Of a stretch of 64,000 nt of DNA, positions 19,435 through 28,396 are shown piece by piece. The stretch is from contig NZ_JADIKF010000037.1 in assembly GCF_016904945.1 (NCBI RefSeq), positions 248,001 to 312,000 on the forward strand, given 5' to 3'. The notes under the pieces are model-generated. The model had not been told where the DNA came from. It did not search any database and saw only the letters and a list, made by a program, of their open reading frames with translations. The position numbers and the translations under genes were made by a program. This DNA comes from Dyella mobilis. Its GTDB lineage: Bacteria > Pseudomonadota > Gammaproteobacteria > Xanthomonadales > Rhodanobacteraceae. Within the stretch, counting starts at the first letter, position 1, and each line of letters starts with the position of its first letter.

Positions 19435-20460
19435 TCAGCGAGGTTCGAACAGGCCGATCGGATATTCGGGCTTCTGTTCGCGCGCCATCAGGGCTTTGAG
19501 TCCTTCGGTCGGCGTCACCTCGCCATGCAGCACGGCTTGCACGCCCTTGCTGATGGGCAGGTCCAGGCCGTGCTTGTTGGCCAGGCGCATGACTTCGTCG
19601 GCCGTCACCACGCTTTCCACCACCTGGCCGATCTGCGCTACGGCTTCGTCGATACCCACGCCCTGCCCCAGTGCCAGACCAAGGCGGCGGTTGCGGGACA
19701 GATCGCCGGTGCAGGTGAGCACCAGGTCGCCCAGGCCCGACAGGCCCATCAGGGTTTCCGGTCGCGCACCCAGTGCCACGCCCAGGCGCAGCATTTCGTT
19801 CATGCCGCGGGTGATCAGGCCGGCACGGGCATTGAGGCCCAGCTTCATGCCGTCCGCTACACCGGTGGCAACCGCCAGCACGTTCTTCATCGCTCCGCCG
19901 AGCTCGGCACCGAGCACGTCGTTGCCCGAATACGCACGGAAGTTGGGCGCATGCAGCAGCACGGCCAGCTGTTGGGCGAAGGCATCGTTTTCCGAATGCA
20001 CGGTGACGGCGCTGGGCATGCCGGCGGCCACTTCGCGCGCGAACGACGGCCCGGTGATGACCGCGGCGGCACGCCCAGGCAGCTTTTCGGCCACCAGTTC
20101 ATGCAAAAAGCGCCCGGTGCCCGGCTCGAAGCCCTTGGTTGCCCACGCGATATTGGCGTCGGGATCGAGCAGCGGCGCGATCTCGTCCAGCATGTCGGTA
20201 AAGGCGTGGCTGGGCACCACGATCAGCACAACCTTGGCCCCGCGCACGGCAGCGGCCAGGTCGGGCTCGTAGTCCAGCCCGGCCGGCAATTCCAGGTCGG
20301 GCAGATAGCGCTGATTGCGGCGGGTCGCCTTCATGTCCGCCAGCGCCTCGGGGTTGCGACCCCAGAGGCGGGTGGGCACTCCATTGCGGGCGGCCAGGGT
20401 GGCCAGCGCGGTTCCCCACGACCCGGCCCCCAGCACAGCCATCGTTGGCTGGTCACTCAT
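19435..20460 (-). CDS. gpsA: glycerol-3-phosphate dehydrogenase [NAD(P)+]
   Basis: A 341-residue cytosolic enzyme reducing dihydroxyacetone phosphate to sn-glycerol 3-phosphate for phospholipid synthesis. The Rossmann motif is [12 protein letters not shown] (residues 9-20), with LWGRNPE at the ribose end. The catalytic Lys is in [13 protein letters not shown] and substrate residues are in TRGMNEM and [19 protein letters not shown]. Its start is 11 bp after the secB stop, and secB-gpsA is a conserved gene order in gammaproteobacteria. plsB, the next enzyme of the pathway, is at 37164. Confidence 0.97.
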   Translation of the reverse strand: MSDQPTMAVLGAGSWGTALATLAARNGVPTRLWGRNPEALADMKATRRNQRYLPDLELPAGLDYEPDLAAAVRGAKVVLIVVPSHAFTDMLDEIAPLLDPDANIAWATKGFEPGTGRFLHELVAEKLPGRAAAVITGPSFAREVAAGMPSAVTVHSENDAFAQQLAVLLHAPNFRAYSGNDVLGAELGGAMKNVLAVATGVADGMKLGLNARAGLITRGMNEMLRLGVALGARPETLMGLSGLGDLVLTCTGDLSRNRRLGLALGQGVGIDEAVAQIGQVVESVVTADEVMRLANKHGLDLPISKGVQAVLHGEVTPTEGLKALMAREQKPEYPIGLFEPR

Positions 20461-20471
20461 GGTGGTGAAGC

Positions 20472-20975
20472 TCAGCTGTTGAGCGTATGCGGCTCACCGC
20501 CGGCCACGCGGCGCTGCTGTTCGGCGTACAGGGCCTCGAAATTGATCGGCTGCAGCAGGAACGGCGGGAAACCGCCTTCCTGCACGAGGCCGGAGATGAT
20601 CTGGCGCGCGTAGGGGAACAGCAGGTTCGGGCAATAGCTGCCGATGATGCCGGCATGGTCGGCTTCAGTGAAACCGGCAATGCCGAACAGGCCGGCCTGG
20701 TGCACTTCGGCCAGGTAGGCGGTGCGCTCGTTGATGGTGCAGGTGAGGGTGAGGCTCAGCACCACCTCGTAAAGATCGTTGCCCAGGCCGGTCGCGCGCT
20801 GGGTCAGGTTGAGCTGGACCTGAGGCGCTTCAGTGATTTCGCCGATTTCCTGGAAGATCTGCGGGGCATTGGGTGCCTCGAAGGACACGTCCTTCACGTA
20901 GATCTTTTGCAGCACCAGCGTCGGCTGGCCGGCGGCGGGGCCGTTGTTCTGGCCGTTGGCGGTAATTTCTGCCAT
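20472..20975 (-). CDS. secB: protein-export chaperone SecB
   Basis: A 167-residue tetrameric cytosolic chaperone that holds unfolded preproteins and delivers them to SecA. Family signatures are present: [15 protein letters not shown] near residue 30, [22 protein letters not shown], and the C-terminal [16 protein letters not shown]. The start at 20975 gives the usual short N-terminus (MAEITANG). It is co-transcribed with gpsA. Confidence 0.97.
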   Translation of the reverse strand: MAEITANGQNNGPAAGQPTLVLQKIYVKDVSFEAPNAPQIFQEIGEITEAPQVQLNLTQRATGLGNDLYEVVLSLTLTCTINERTAYLAEVHQAGLFGIAGFTEADHAGIIGSYCPNLLFPYARQIISGLVQEGGFPPFLLQPINFEALYAEQQRRVAGGEPHTLNS

Positions 20976-21301
20976 GGGAATCCCTCGGTTCAAATGGGCA
21001 CGCGCGCGGGGCGCAAAGGAAAGGATTGTTCCATACATCCCCGTCTGCCGCCATGAGACCGCTGCCCCGCTCTTGGTCCCATGCCGAAGCCGCCTTTGCG
21101 CAAATATTGCGCACCGCCTTGTTTTTCTGAGACAATGCGCGGCTCGCCCTACTCGACCCGGTCTTCCGGGCACGTTCGCAACGCGATGCGGACCTCACGA
21201 CGCACGGCGAAAGCTCTACCTCCAGCATCGCGTGGCGCATGGCGCCGCTGGGCCGATGTCGCCCTGGCCAACGGGCGGTTCACGAATTTACGGAGGTCAT
21301 C
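20976..21301. promoter_or_regulatory. divergent control region secB / rpmB with a perfect dyad
   Basis: This 326-bp gap has no gene. At 21097-21113 there is a perfect inverted repeat TGCGCAA-ATA-TTGCGCA. A candidate plus-strand promoter overlaps it: TTGCGC at 21107-21112, 18 bp, GACAAT at 21131-21136, placing the rpmB transcript start near 21143 with a leader of about 160 nt. The dyad therefore overlaps the -35 element. The promoter call rests on motif reading only. Confidence 0.4.
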
Positions 21302-21538
21302 ATGGCCCGTGTATGCCAAGTCACCGGAAAAGGTGTGCGGACCGGCAACAACGTCTCGCACGCTAACAACAAGACCCGTCGCCGCTGGTTGCCCAACCTG
21401 CATGAGCGTCGCTTCTGGGTTCCCAGCGAAAACCGTTGGGTGAAACTGCGCGTCTCCAACCAGGCGCTGCGTACCATCGACAAGAAGGGCATCGAGGCCG
21501 TGATCGCCGACCTGCGTGCCCGTGGTGAAAAGGTCTGA
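21302..21538 (+). CDS. rpmB: 50S ribosomal protein L28
   Basis: A 78-residue basic ribosomal protein with the L28 opening [20 protein letters not shown] and [18 protein letters not shown] strong ribosome site (ACGGAGG) precedes the ATG; an in-frame ATG upstream (21239) would only add leader sequence. It is followed 10 bp later by rpmG, the standard L28-L33 operon. Confidence 0.98.
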   Translation: MARVCQVTGKGVRTGNNVSHANNKTRRRWLPNLHERRFWVPSENRWVKLRVSNQALRTIDKKGIEAVIADLRARGEKV

Positions 21539-21548
21539 GGAGTAAGTC

Positions 21549-21716
21549 ATGGCTAACAGCAAGCAAGACAAGATCCGCCTGATCTCGTCGGCCGGTACCG
21601 GCCACTTCTACACCACGCAGAAGAACAAGAAGAACACCCCGGAAAAGTTCGAGTTCAAAAAGTACGATCCGGTTGTGCGCAAGCACGTGATTTACAAGGA
21701 AGGCAAGATCAAGTGA
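21549..21716 (+). CDS. rpmG: 50S ribosomal protein L33
   Basis: A 55-residue protein with the L33 features [26 protein letters not shown] and [17 protein letters not shown]. There is no Cys, so it is the zinc-independent form. A ribosome site (GAGGAG) lies in the 10-bp gap after rpmB. A terminator follows 37 bp after the stop. Confidence 0.97.
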   Translation: MANSKQDKIRLISSAGTGHFYTTQKNKKNTPEKFEFKKYDPVVRKHVIYKEGKIK

Positions 21717-21752
21717 TGTCGGCTCCGGCCGGGCACTGATGCCTTCGAAAGA

Positions 21753-21777
21753 ACCCGCCGCAAGGCGGGTTTTTTTT
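21753..21777 (+). terminator. rho-independent terminator of rpmB-rpmG
   Basis: ACCCGCC-GCAA-GGCGGGT followed by eight T residues, 37 bp after the rpmG stop. Confidence 0.95.
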
Positions 21778-21819
21778 GCCCGCTTGCCAACGCCGAGGCA
21801 ACGCTTCGATGATTCGCAC

Positions 21820-22371
21820 GTGGACGAAGCCAACGCACTCTTTCCCGGCCTGCTTGGCGACACCGCCTGGCAGGCGCTACCCGAACCCGTAAGGCGCATG
21901 CATGGCAACGCGCCGCGTGTCGCTGCTCGCGGCATGGCAGACGTGGAGGGCGGCACCCACCTGGTTGTGCGCGTGCTTCGCACGTTATTGGGGCTGCCAT
22001 CGCCAGGCACTCAACAGGCCTTGGCGTTTTCTATCGAACGCAGCAACGGTCGCGAAACGTGGACACGAGGTTTCGCACGCAGCCAGATGCGCTCCGTACT
22101 CGTGCGCGATGCAGAGGCACCGCATCTACTTGAACGCCTCGGACCGATAACCCTGCGGCTCGCCTTGCAGCACGATGCAACGGGCATCGACTGGCATTTG
22201 CTTGCCGCATCGGCATGGGGCATGCCCATACCTCGCACTTGGCTTGGCAAGGTAGTTTCGCGCTGCAGCGCGCGTGACGGGCGCTACACTTTTGATATCG
22301 ACACGCGTCTGCCGCTGGCTGGCAGGCTGGTGACTTACCGCGGCTGGCTGGAGATCGTGCCGGATGACTGA
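21820..22371 (+). CDS. DUF4166 domain-containing protein
   Basis: About 183 residues matching the DUF4166 pattern: ALFPGLLGDTAWQALPEPVRRMHG at the start, RGMADVEGG, the W-x-R-x-F motif (ETWTRGF), a central LRLALQHD and a C-terminal GRYTFDIDTRLPLAGRLVTYRGWL. Function is unknown. The frame is open from an ATG at 21739, but that codon precedes the rpmBG terminator, so I place the start at the GTG at 21820 (a TTG at 21784 is the alternative). The gene overlaps the next by 8 bp. Confidence 0.72.
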   Translation: MDEANALFPGLLGDTAWQALPEPVRRMHGNAPRVAARGMADVEGGTHLVVRVLRTLLGLPSPGTQQALAFSIERSNGRETWTRGFARSQMRSVLVRDAEAPHLLERLGPITLRLALQHDATGIDWHLLAASAWGMPIPRTWLGKVVSRCSARDGRYTFDIDTRLPLAGRLVTYRGWLEIVPDD

Positions 22372-22780
22372 AAAGTACGCGCAACTGATCGTGGTCTACG
22401 ACGGCACCTGCCTGTTGTGTAGCCGCTGGATCCGCTTCCTGTTGAAACACGATCAGGCAGGCCGTTACCAGTTTGCCGCCATGCAATCGGATAGCGGACG
22501 CCAGCTATTGCAATCACACGGCCTGGACCCCCATTCCCCATACTCGATGCTGCTGGTCGATGACGGCAAGGGCTATACCGACACCACCGCTATCGCTCGC
22601 GTTCTTGGCGGATTGCCACAGCGGCGCTGGCAATGGTTAGGAGCAGCCACGTCACTACCGCCAAAGGGCATGCGTGATCGCGTTTACCGCTTCGTGGCGC
22701 GTCATCGCTACCGTTTGTTCGGGCGCAGCGAGCAATGCTTCGTGCCTACACCCGAACAACGTGCGCGCTTCATGCCCTGA
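22364..22780 (+). CDS. DCC family thiol-disulfide oxidoreductase (DUF393)
   Basis: A 138-residue protein with the family-defining motif YDGTCLLCSRWIRFLL (residues 10-25, Asp-Gly-x-Cys-x-x-Cys), PYSMLLVDDGKGYTDTTAI in the middle and a basic C-terminal RDRVYRFVARHRYRLFG. The family is predicted to carry a thioredoxin-like fold with a redox CxxC. It overlaps the DUF4166 gene and is probably translated with it; pairing of these two families is common, though the substrate is unknown. Confidence 0.88.
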   Translation: MTEKYAQLIVVYDGTCLLCSRWIRFLLKHDQAGRYQFAAMQSDSGRQLLQSHGLDPHSPYSMLLVDDGKGYTDTTAIARVLGGLPQRRWQWLGAATSLPPKGMRDRVYRFVARHRYRLFGRSEQCFVPTPEQRARFMP

Positions 22781-22804
22781 CCATCTCGGTCGATATATCC
22801 CCAC

Positions 22805-22834
22805 AAAAAAGCCCGCCATCGAGGCGGGCTTTTT
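22805..22834. terminator. bidirectional rho-independent terminator
   Basis: AAAAAAGCCCGCC-ATCGA-GGCGGGCTTTTT between the convergent DCC and desaturase genes. Confidence 0.95.
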
Positions 22835-22857
22835 GATTTCGATGGCTGCAAGAGCAA

Positions 22858-24057
22858 TCAGGCGTTGTTGCCCACCAAGGCATAACCCTTCAAGCGCTGC
22901 GCGAATTCCTGCAGGGCACGAATACCGCTCTGCTCGGCCTCGACGATCCACTGCTGCAGGCCTTTGAGCGCCTGGTCGGCACCGCGCTGTTCCATCAGTT
23001 CGGCAAGGCGATTGCGGAAATCGCACACGGTGCTGAGGGTCGGGCGCTTGGCCAGCACGGCCTGCATGCGTTCGCGACCTTCGCCATCCAGCCAGCGGCC
23101 GCCATCGGCAAATGCACGGCGCATGCGACGGGGAACGGACTTGATGCTCTCGCCGGCATGCTGCGCTTCGTCGGCCAGGGTCGGCACGATCACGTTGCGG
23201 TAGTAATCGGTCATTGCCTGGAAGCGGTGAGTCAGCACGGCCTTGAGCGTTTCGGCGTCCGGCAGATGCACGTTGGGGCGCACATCCAAAGTTGGCGCCA
23301 CGCGCAGCACCTTCGCAAGGCCGACCGAGCGCAGCGCGCAGATCATCGCCCAGCCGATATCGAACTCCCACTTGCGCAGCGCGAATTTCGCCGAGCTGGG
23401 GAAGGCGTGGTGATTGTTGTGCAGCTCTTCGCCACCGATCCAGAAACCCCAGGGCAGCAGGTTGGTAGCGGTGTCGGAGCTTTCGAAGTTGCGGTAGCCC
23501 CACCAGTGGCCGATGCCGTTGACGAAACCGGCGGCCCAGAACGGGATCCATGCCATCTGCACGGCCCACACGGCCGCACCGATCACGCCGAACAGGGTGA
23601 AGTTGATGATCAGCATCAGTGCCGGACCCCAATAGGGGTGGGCCGAGTAGAGCTTGCGCTCGATCCAGTCGTCGGGCGTGCCGCGACCGTACTTCTCGAG
23701 GTCTTCGGTCACGTAGCTGGCGTCGCGATACAGCGCCACGCCGTCCCAGAACACCTTCTTGATACCGTAGATCTGCGGGCTATGCGGATCTTCCTCGGTT
23801 TCCACCTTGGCGTGGTGCTTGCGGTGCACTGCCACCCACTCCTTGGTGACCATGCCGGTGGTCAGCCAACCCCAGAAGCGAAAGAAATTGGCGATGGCCG
23901 GATGCAGGTCGACGCCGCGATGCGTCTGGCAGCGGTGCAGATAGAGCGTCACCGTAAAAATGGTGATCTGGGTCATGACCAACAGGTAGACGAGAATCGC
24001 CACCCAACCGGCGCCACTCACTCCATTGGAAAGGAAATGCAGCACAGCGTCTAACAT
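22858..24057 (-). CDS. membrane acyl-CoA/acyl-lipid delta-9-type fatty acid desaturase
   Basis: A 399-residue inner-membrane di-iron desaturase. The three histidine boxes are intact: HRCQTH at 41-46, HRKHH at 78-82 and HNNHH near 213. Four hydrophobic segments separate them. The first 270 residues match the stearoyl-CoA desaturase group; the C-terminal 110 residues are a hydrophilic helical extension. The role is to introduce a cis double bond in membrane fatty acids in an oxygen-dependent reaction. An operator-like dyad (24101-24127) lies 44-70 bp upstream of the start. The gene is monocistronic. Confidence 0.92.
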   Translation of the reverse strand: MLDAVLHFLSNGVSGAGWVAILVYLLVMTQITIFTVTLYLHRCQTHRGVDLHPAIANFFRFWGWLTTGMVTKEWVAVHRKHHAKVETEEDPHSPQIYGIKKVFWDGVALYRDASYVTEDLEKYGRGTPDDWIERKLYSAHPYWGPALMLIINFTLFGVIGAAVWAVQMAWIPFWAAGFVNGIGHWWGYRNFESSDTATNLLPWGFWIGGEELHNNHHAFPSSAKFALRKWEFDIGWAMICALRSVGLAKVLRVAPTLDVRPNVHLPDAETLKAVLTHRFQAMTDYYRNVIVPTLADEAQHAGESIKSVPRRMRRAFADGGRWLDGEGRERMQAVLAKRPTLSTVCDFRNRLAELMEQRGADQALKGLQQWIVEAEQSGIRALQEFAQRLKGYALVGNNA

Positions 24058-24100
24058 CGTGGATATACCTGGAAACGTTGAAAAAGCAGTGTAGTGGGAG

Positions 24101-24127
24101 GGTACCCATACCTACCAGCATGGTACC
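24101..24127 (-). promoter_or_regulatory. GGTACC dyad upstream of the desaturase gene
   Basis: GGTACC-CAT and AT-GGTACC arms separated by about 10 bp, in the 156-bp gap between the desaturase and ABC operon. Its position 44-70 bp before the desaturase ATG fits an operator in the promoter. No regulator gene is adjacent. Confidence 0.35.
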
Positions 24128-24187
24128 GCGCCCTTGCTTGCACTTCCGTTAAAACACCGCTTCGTGACGGTGACCGGTTGTGCGCTG

Positions 24188-24193
24188 TATAGG
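24188..24193 (+). promoter_or_regulatory. candidate promoter of the Gld-like ABC operon
   Basis: TATAGG at 24188-24193 with GTGACG 18 bp upstream (24164-24169). It would give a leader of only about 14 nt before the ATG at 24214, which has no convincing Shine-Dalgarno. Confidence 0.35.
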
Positions 24194-24213
24194 GTCGCCC
24201 CGACAATCATGCA

Positions 24214-24963
24214 ATGAACGCGCCGAACCCTGCTTCACCTCCCGTATTGCAACTTGAACAGGTCGTCCGGCACCGTGCCGGCCGCCCCGCCGTACGCGAC
24301 CTGAGCCTGCGCCTGGAAGCGGGCCAAGTGCTTGGGCTGCTTGGAGTAAACGGCGCCGGCAAGTCGACCACCCTGGCCATGATCGCCGGGGCATTGCTGC
24401 CCGATAGTGGGGTGATCCGGCTGCAAGGACAGGATTTCTCAGAACACCCTGAACTGGCGCGGCAGGCGATCGGCTGGTTGCCGGAGGCTGCCCCGCTGTG
24501 GCCGGAACTGACCGTGCGTGAACATCTTGACGCGCACGGACGGCTGCGCGGTATTTCTGGCGCCAATCTCAACGCCATGCGCGACGCGGTCTTGGAGCGG
24601 CTGGACCTTAAGGACATCTCGCGCCGCCTGGCCGGCGTGCTGTCGCAAGGTCAGCGCCAGCGCTTGGGCCTGGCCTGCGCGCTGCTGCATCGCCCGGCTC
24701 TGCTGGTGCTGGACGAGCCGGCCAACGCCCTGGATCCGGTGCAGGTGGTCGCACTGCGCGGCCTGCTGCGCGAGCTGGCCGCAAACGGCACGGCGGTGAT
24801 CCTGTCCACCCATCAGCTGACCGAAGTCACGGCGGTCTGCGACCGGGTGGCGATTCTGCACGAAGGCAGCTTGCGCCACGACGCGGCATTGCCGGCCGAG
24901 CAGCATGCCGCTCTGGAAAAAACCTTTTTCGACATCGCCACCCACCGAGCCCAGGCCGCATGA
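24214..24963 (+). CDS. ABC transporter ATP-binding protein (GldA/CcmA-like)
   Basis: A 249-residue ATPase subunit. Walker A is GVNGAGKST (residues 44-52), the Q-loop region is GWLPEAAPLWPELT, the signature is LSQGQRQRLGLA, Walker B is LLVLDEP and the H-loop is STHQLTEV. It is the first gene of a four-gene operon and overlaps the permease by 4 bp (ATGA). The partners show it belongs to the GldA-F-G class, which lacks a binding protein. The substrate is unknown. Confidence 0.92.
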   Translation: MNAPNPASPPVLQLEQVVRHRAGRPAVRDLSLRLEAGQVLGLLGVNGAGKSTTLAMIAGALLPDSGVIRLQGQDFSEHPELARQAIGWLPEAAPLWPELTVREHLDAHGRLRGISGANLNAMRDAVLERLDLKDISRRLAGVLSQGQRQRLGLACALLHRPALLVLDEPANALDPVQVVALRGLLRELAANGTAVILSTHQLTEVTAVCDRVAILHEGSLRHDAALPAEQHAALEKTFFDIATHRAQAA

Positions 24964-25745
24964 CACTTTTTGCCGTGACGCGGCTGGAACTCCGCCGCCT
25001 GTTCGTGCGTCCGCTCGGCTGGTTCATCGCCGCCCTCGCACTGGCCGAACTGGGCTGGCGCTTCGCGTTGTTGCTGCAGATTTTCCTGCTCAACCAGGTA
25101 CGCCTCGCCGCCTTGCCGGACGGCCCCGGCTATACCGACCTGGTGGCGGTGCGCATGTACAGCAGTTTCATCACCGGCAGCCCGCTGCCGTTCGGCGTCA
25201 TCGAGCTGGCGCTGCTGCTGGTGCCGCTGCTTACCATGTCGACGCTGGCCAGCGAACGCAGCGCCGGCACGTTGCAACTTTTGTTTGCCAGCGGGCTTTC
25301 TTCGACGCGGATTCTGCTCGGCAAATATCTCGCCGTGCTGATCTGGCTGGCATTGTGGCTGCTTCTGGCCATCGCCATTCCGATCAGCCTTGCGCACGGC
25401 ACGTCGCTGGACTGGGGCAAGCTTGCCGCCGCCACGTTGGGCACCTTCCTGGCGCTCGCCGTGCTCGGCGCGATCGGCGTGAGCTGCTCCGCATTTGCCT
25501 CGCACCCCGCCGTGGCCGCCGTCGCCGCCTTGATGGCGGGGTTGGCGCTCAACTGCGTCAATCTCGGCGCGCAACTGGCCGGCGTCAACAATGGTTTCCT
25601 CAACTGGCTGGCGATGAGCACGCACCAGGAAACGCTGCTGCGCGGTCTGGTATCGAGTGCAGATATCACGTGGTTTCTGCTGGTGATCGCCGTTGCATTG
25701 GCCTTGGGCGTACGCCGGCTCGCGGCTGACCGGGAGCGCGGCTGA
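24960..25745 (+). CDS. ABC transporter permease (GldF-like)
   Basis: A 261-residue inner-membrane protein with six predicted hydrophobic segments and the ABC-2 type permease layout. The signature ERSAGTLQLLFASGLSSTRILLGKYLAVLIW is spread over about residues 98-128 and matches GldF/NosY-like permeases. It overlaps both neighbours (ATGA with the ATPase gene, one base with the GldG-like gene), so the genes are translationally coupled. Confidence 0.88.
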   Translation: MTLFAVTRLELRRLFVRPLGWFIAALALAELGWRFALLLQIFLLNQVRLAALPDGPGYTDLVAVRMYSSFITGSPLPFGVIELALLLVPLLTMSTLASERSAGTLQLLFASGLSSTRILLGKYLAVLIWLALWLLLAIAIPISLAHGTSLDWGKLAAATLGTFLALAVLGAIGVSCSAFASHPAVAAVAALMAGLALNCVNLGAQLAGVNNGFLNWLAMSTHQETLLRGLVSSADITWFLLVIAVALALGVRRLAADRERG

Positions 25746-27070
25746 TGCAAACCTTGCTCCGTCGCCTCAATAGCTGGTTGTTTGCGCTGCTCGTGCTGCT
25801 TGGCGGGTTGGCGATCGGCTATCTCACCTCGCGCCACGATCGCGTCGCCGATTGGACCTACCGCAGTCGCGCCAGCATGTCGCCGGAAACGCGCGCGGTA
25901 TTGGCCAAGCTGGACGGTCCGGTCGACATCGTCAGCTATGCCAATCCGCAAGGCGACCTGCGCCAGACGATCGCCGCTTTTCTGCAGACCTATATCCGAG
26001 CCAAGCCGGACATCCACCTGAGTTTCGTCGATCCGCAGAAAGATCCTGCCGCGATGCGCAACCTCGGCATCACCGTCGACGGCGAATTGATCCTGCACTA
26101 TCGACAGCGCGAACAGCGGCTGGATGCGCTGAACGAACGCAGCCTCACCAACGCGCTGGAGCGGCTGGTGCGCGGCAGCGATCGCATCGTGGCGTTCGTC
26201 ACCGGTGACGGCGAGCGCCGTGCCGACGGCGTCGCCAACGCCGATCTGGGCACTTTCGTCAGCCAGCTCGAACAGAGCGGCATGCGTGCGGTGCCGCTCA
26301 ATTTCTCACAAACGGCAACCGTGCCGGAACAAACCGACCTGGTGGTGCTGGCCAGCCCGCAGGCTTCCCTTTCGTCGGCGGCGACCAAGGCACTGCTCGA
26401 CTACCTGGGCAACGGCGGCAATTTGTTGTGGCTGACCGACCCGGGCAACCTGGACCCGAGCCTGCAACCGCTCGCCGATGCGCTGGACATCCGCGTGCTG
26501 CCCGGCGAGTTGATCGATCCTTCATCGTCGGCTGCGCTGGGCCTGAAGGACCCGCGCATGATTCCGCTGGGCGACTATCCGCCCAGCGCGATCACGCGCG
26601 GCTTCACGCTTACCACGCTGTTTCCGGAAGTCGCGCCGCTGGCCGAAGCGCGCAAAGGCGAATGGCAGCTCACACCCTTCCTGCGCTCCAGCCCCCAGGC
26701 CACGATGCAATCGGTGGGCGATACGCAAACCAATGCACTCAAGGGGCCGCTCGATTTCGGCTTTACGCTGAGCCGGCTTTCGCCCAGCCCGACCAAGAGC
26801 GAACAGCGCGTCGTGGTGATCGGCAATGGCGACTTTCTCTCCAACAGCTATCTCGGCAACGGCGGCAACCGTGCCCTGGGCGAGCGCATTTTCGACTGGC
26901 TGCTCGGCGACGACGAATTGATCAACCTGCCTTCGCGCAGCGCACCCGACCGCGTGTTGACGGTGTCGCAAAGTGAACTGAGCCTTTTGAGCTTCGCTTT
27001 CATTCTCGCCATACCCGCCCTGCTGCTGTTGATCGGCGGCTTCATCACGTGGCGCCGGCGCCGGGCATGA
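25745..27070 (+). CDS. GldG family ABC-type auxiliary protein
   Basis: A 441-residue protein with an N-terminal membrane anchor (about 13-29), a large extracytoplasmic domain of the ABC_transp_aux/GldG type (VDIVSYANPQGDLRQTIAAF, FVDPQKDPAAMRNLGI, VAFVTGDGERRADG, LLWLTDPGNLDPSL) and a C-terminal transmembrane helix followed by RRRRA. In Bacteroidetes GldG works with GldA and GldF in gliding; in proteobacteria its role is undefined. It is shorter than many homologues (about 600 residues), mostly by having one compact domain. Confidence 0.85.
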   Translation: MQTLLRRLNSWLFALLVLLGGLAIGYLTSRHDRVADWTYRSRASMSPETRAVLAKLDGPVDIVSYANPQGDLRQTIAAFLQTYIRAKPDIHLSFVDPQKDPAAMRNLGITVDGELILHYRQREQRLDALNERSLTNALERLVRGSDRIVAFVTGDGERRADGVANADLGTFVSQLEQSGMRAVPLNFSQTATVPEQTDLVVLASPQASLSSAATKALLDYLGNGGNLLWLTDPGNLDPSLQPLADALDIRVLPGELIDPSSSAALGLKDPRMIPLGDYPPSAITRGFTLTTLFPEVAPLAEARKGEWQLTPFLRSSPQATMQSVGDTQTNALKGPLDFGFTLSRLSPSPTKSEQRVVVIGNGDFLSNSYLGNGGNRALGERIFDWLLGDDELINLPSRSAPDRVLTVSQSELSLLSFAFILAIPALLLLIGGFITWRRRRA

Positions 27071-27555
27071 AGCGCGCAACACGCCGACTACTCTGGCTGA
27101 TGATCGCCGTCGCCGCCTTGCTTGGGGCCGCATGGTGGCAATTGCGCAGCGACCGACTCGCCGCGCCGGGCACCTTGCTTGCACTCGATCCTGAAGCAAT
27201 CACCCGCGTGGACCTGCAAATCGGCAGCGCGCCCGCCGAGCATTACCTCAAACGCGACGGCCACTGGTTGAACACGGACACGAACGCACGCGCCGATGAC
27301 CTGCGGCTGGGCGAATTGATACGCATCGCGGCAGCGCCCGTGCAGAACTGGGCGCCGGCGAGCAGCTATGAGGCGGCCAAGATAGGGCTTGCCCCGGCAC
27401 GGGCCAAGCTGGATCTGGACGGCCAAACGTTGCAGTTCGGCGGCGAGACCGCGATCGGGCACAATGTCTATGTGCAGGCCGGCGATCGCATCGGCATCGT
27501 TTCCCTGCGTTATGCACCGCGCTCGGCGCAAAGCACCTCCATCAAGGCACTCTGA
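27067..27555 (+). CDS. DUF4340-like membrane-anchored protein
   Basis: A 162-residue protein with an N-terminal anchor (residues 8-23) and an extracytoplasmic beta-rich domain ([48 protein letters not shown]) resembling the DUF4340 repeat. Full DUF4340 proteins are usually longer, so this is a one-unit version. The start at 27067 gives the ATGA overlap with the GldG-like gene. It is the last gene of the ABC operon and is followed after 1 bp by mutM. Confidence 0.75.
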   Translation: MKRATRRLLWLMIAVAALLGAAWWQLRSDRLAAPGTLLALDPEAITRVDLQIGSAPAEHYLKRDGHWLNTDTNARADDLRLGELIRIAAAPVQNWAPASSYEAAKIGLAPARAKLDLDGQTLQFGGETAIGHNVYVQAGDRIGIVSLRYAPRSAQSTSIKAL

Positions 27556-27556
27556 C

Positions 27557-28384
27557 ATGCCTGAATTGCCTGAGGTCGAAACCACCCGACGGGGCATCGC
27601 ACCGCACCTGATCGGGCACCGGGTAAGCAGCGTTACGTTGCGGCGCGCCGATTTGCGCTGGCCGATTCCGCGCGAGATCAGCGAGCTGCTGCCCGGCCAA
27701 CGCATCGACGACGTGGAACGCCGCGCAAAATACCTGCTGTTGCATACCCAGGCCGGCAGCGCACTGCTGCATCTTGGCATGACCGGGGTATTGCGCGTGT
27801 TGCCGCCCGACATCGCCCCGGGCGCACACGATCACGTAGATATCGCGCTCGAGCCGCTACGCGGCGAGCGCAGCCGCATCCTTCGCTTCACCGATCCGCG
27901 TCGTTTCGGCTGCCTGCTGTGGCAGCCGGCGGGAGCGACGCACGACCTGCTTGACGGGCTAGGCCCGGAGCCGCTTACCGACGCCTTCGACGGCGATTTG
28001 CTGTTCCGCCGCTCGCGCGGACGCAAGGCGGCGGTGAAGCTGTTCCTGATGGACAACGCCATCGTGGTCGGCGTGGGAAACATCTACGCGAGCGAAGCGC
28101 TGTTTGCCGCCGGCATCGATCCGCGCCGCGAAGCAGGCTCGGTTTCGCGCGCGCGCTATCAGCGGCTGGCAGGCGAGGTGAAACGCATCCTGGCCTGGGC
28201 GATCGAGCGCGGCGGCACCACCTTGCGCGACTTTCTCAATCCCGATGGCGCGCCGGGCTATTTCTTCCGCGAGCTGTTCGTGTACGGGCGCGAAGGCGAG
28301 CCGTGCAGGGTTTGCGGCACGGCGATTCGCCAGACCGTACTTGGGCAGCGCTCCACGTTCTGGTGTCCCAAATGCCAGAAATGA
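27557..28384 (+). CDS. mutM: formamidopyrimidine-DNA glycosylase (Fpg)
   Basis: A 275-residue bifunctional glycosylase/AP-lyase that removes 8-oxoguanine and formamidopyrimidines. The catalytic N-terminus is PELPEVET directly after Met, the conserved Lys is in ERRAKYLLL, the helix-two-turn-helix contains NIYASEALF, and the C-terminal zinc finger CRVC...CPKC is complete. Length matches the family. Its start is 1 bp after the stop of the DUF4340-like gene, so it probably shares that transcript although its function is unrelated. Confidence 0.97.
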   Translation: MPELPEVETTRRGIAPHLIGHRVSSVTLRRADLRWPIPREISELLPGQRIDDVERRAKYLLLHTQAGSALLHLGMTGVLRVLPPDIAPGAHDHVDIALEPLRGERSRILRFTDPRRFGCLLWQPAGATHDLLDGLGPEPLTDAFDGDLLFRRSRGRKAAVKLFLMDNAIVVGVGNIYASEALFAAGIDPRREAGSVSRARYQRLAGEVKRILAWAIERGGTTLRDFLNPDGAPGYFFRELFVYGREGEPCRVCGTAIRQTVLGQRSTFWCPKCQK

Positions 28385-28396
28385 AGCGGCCCGCGT

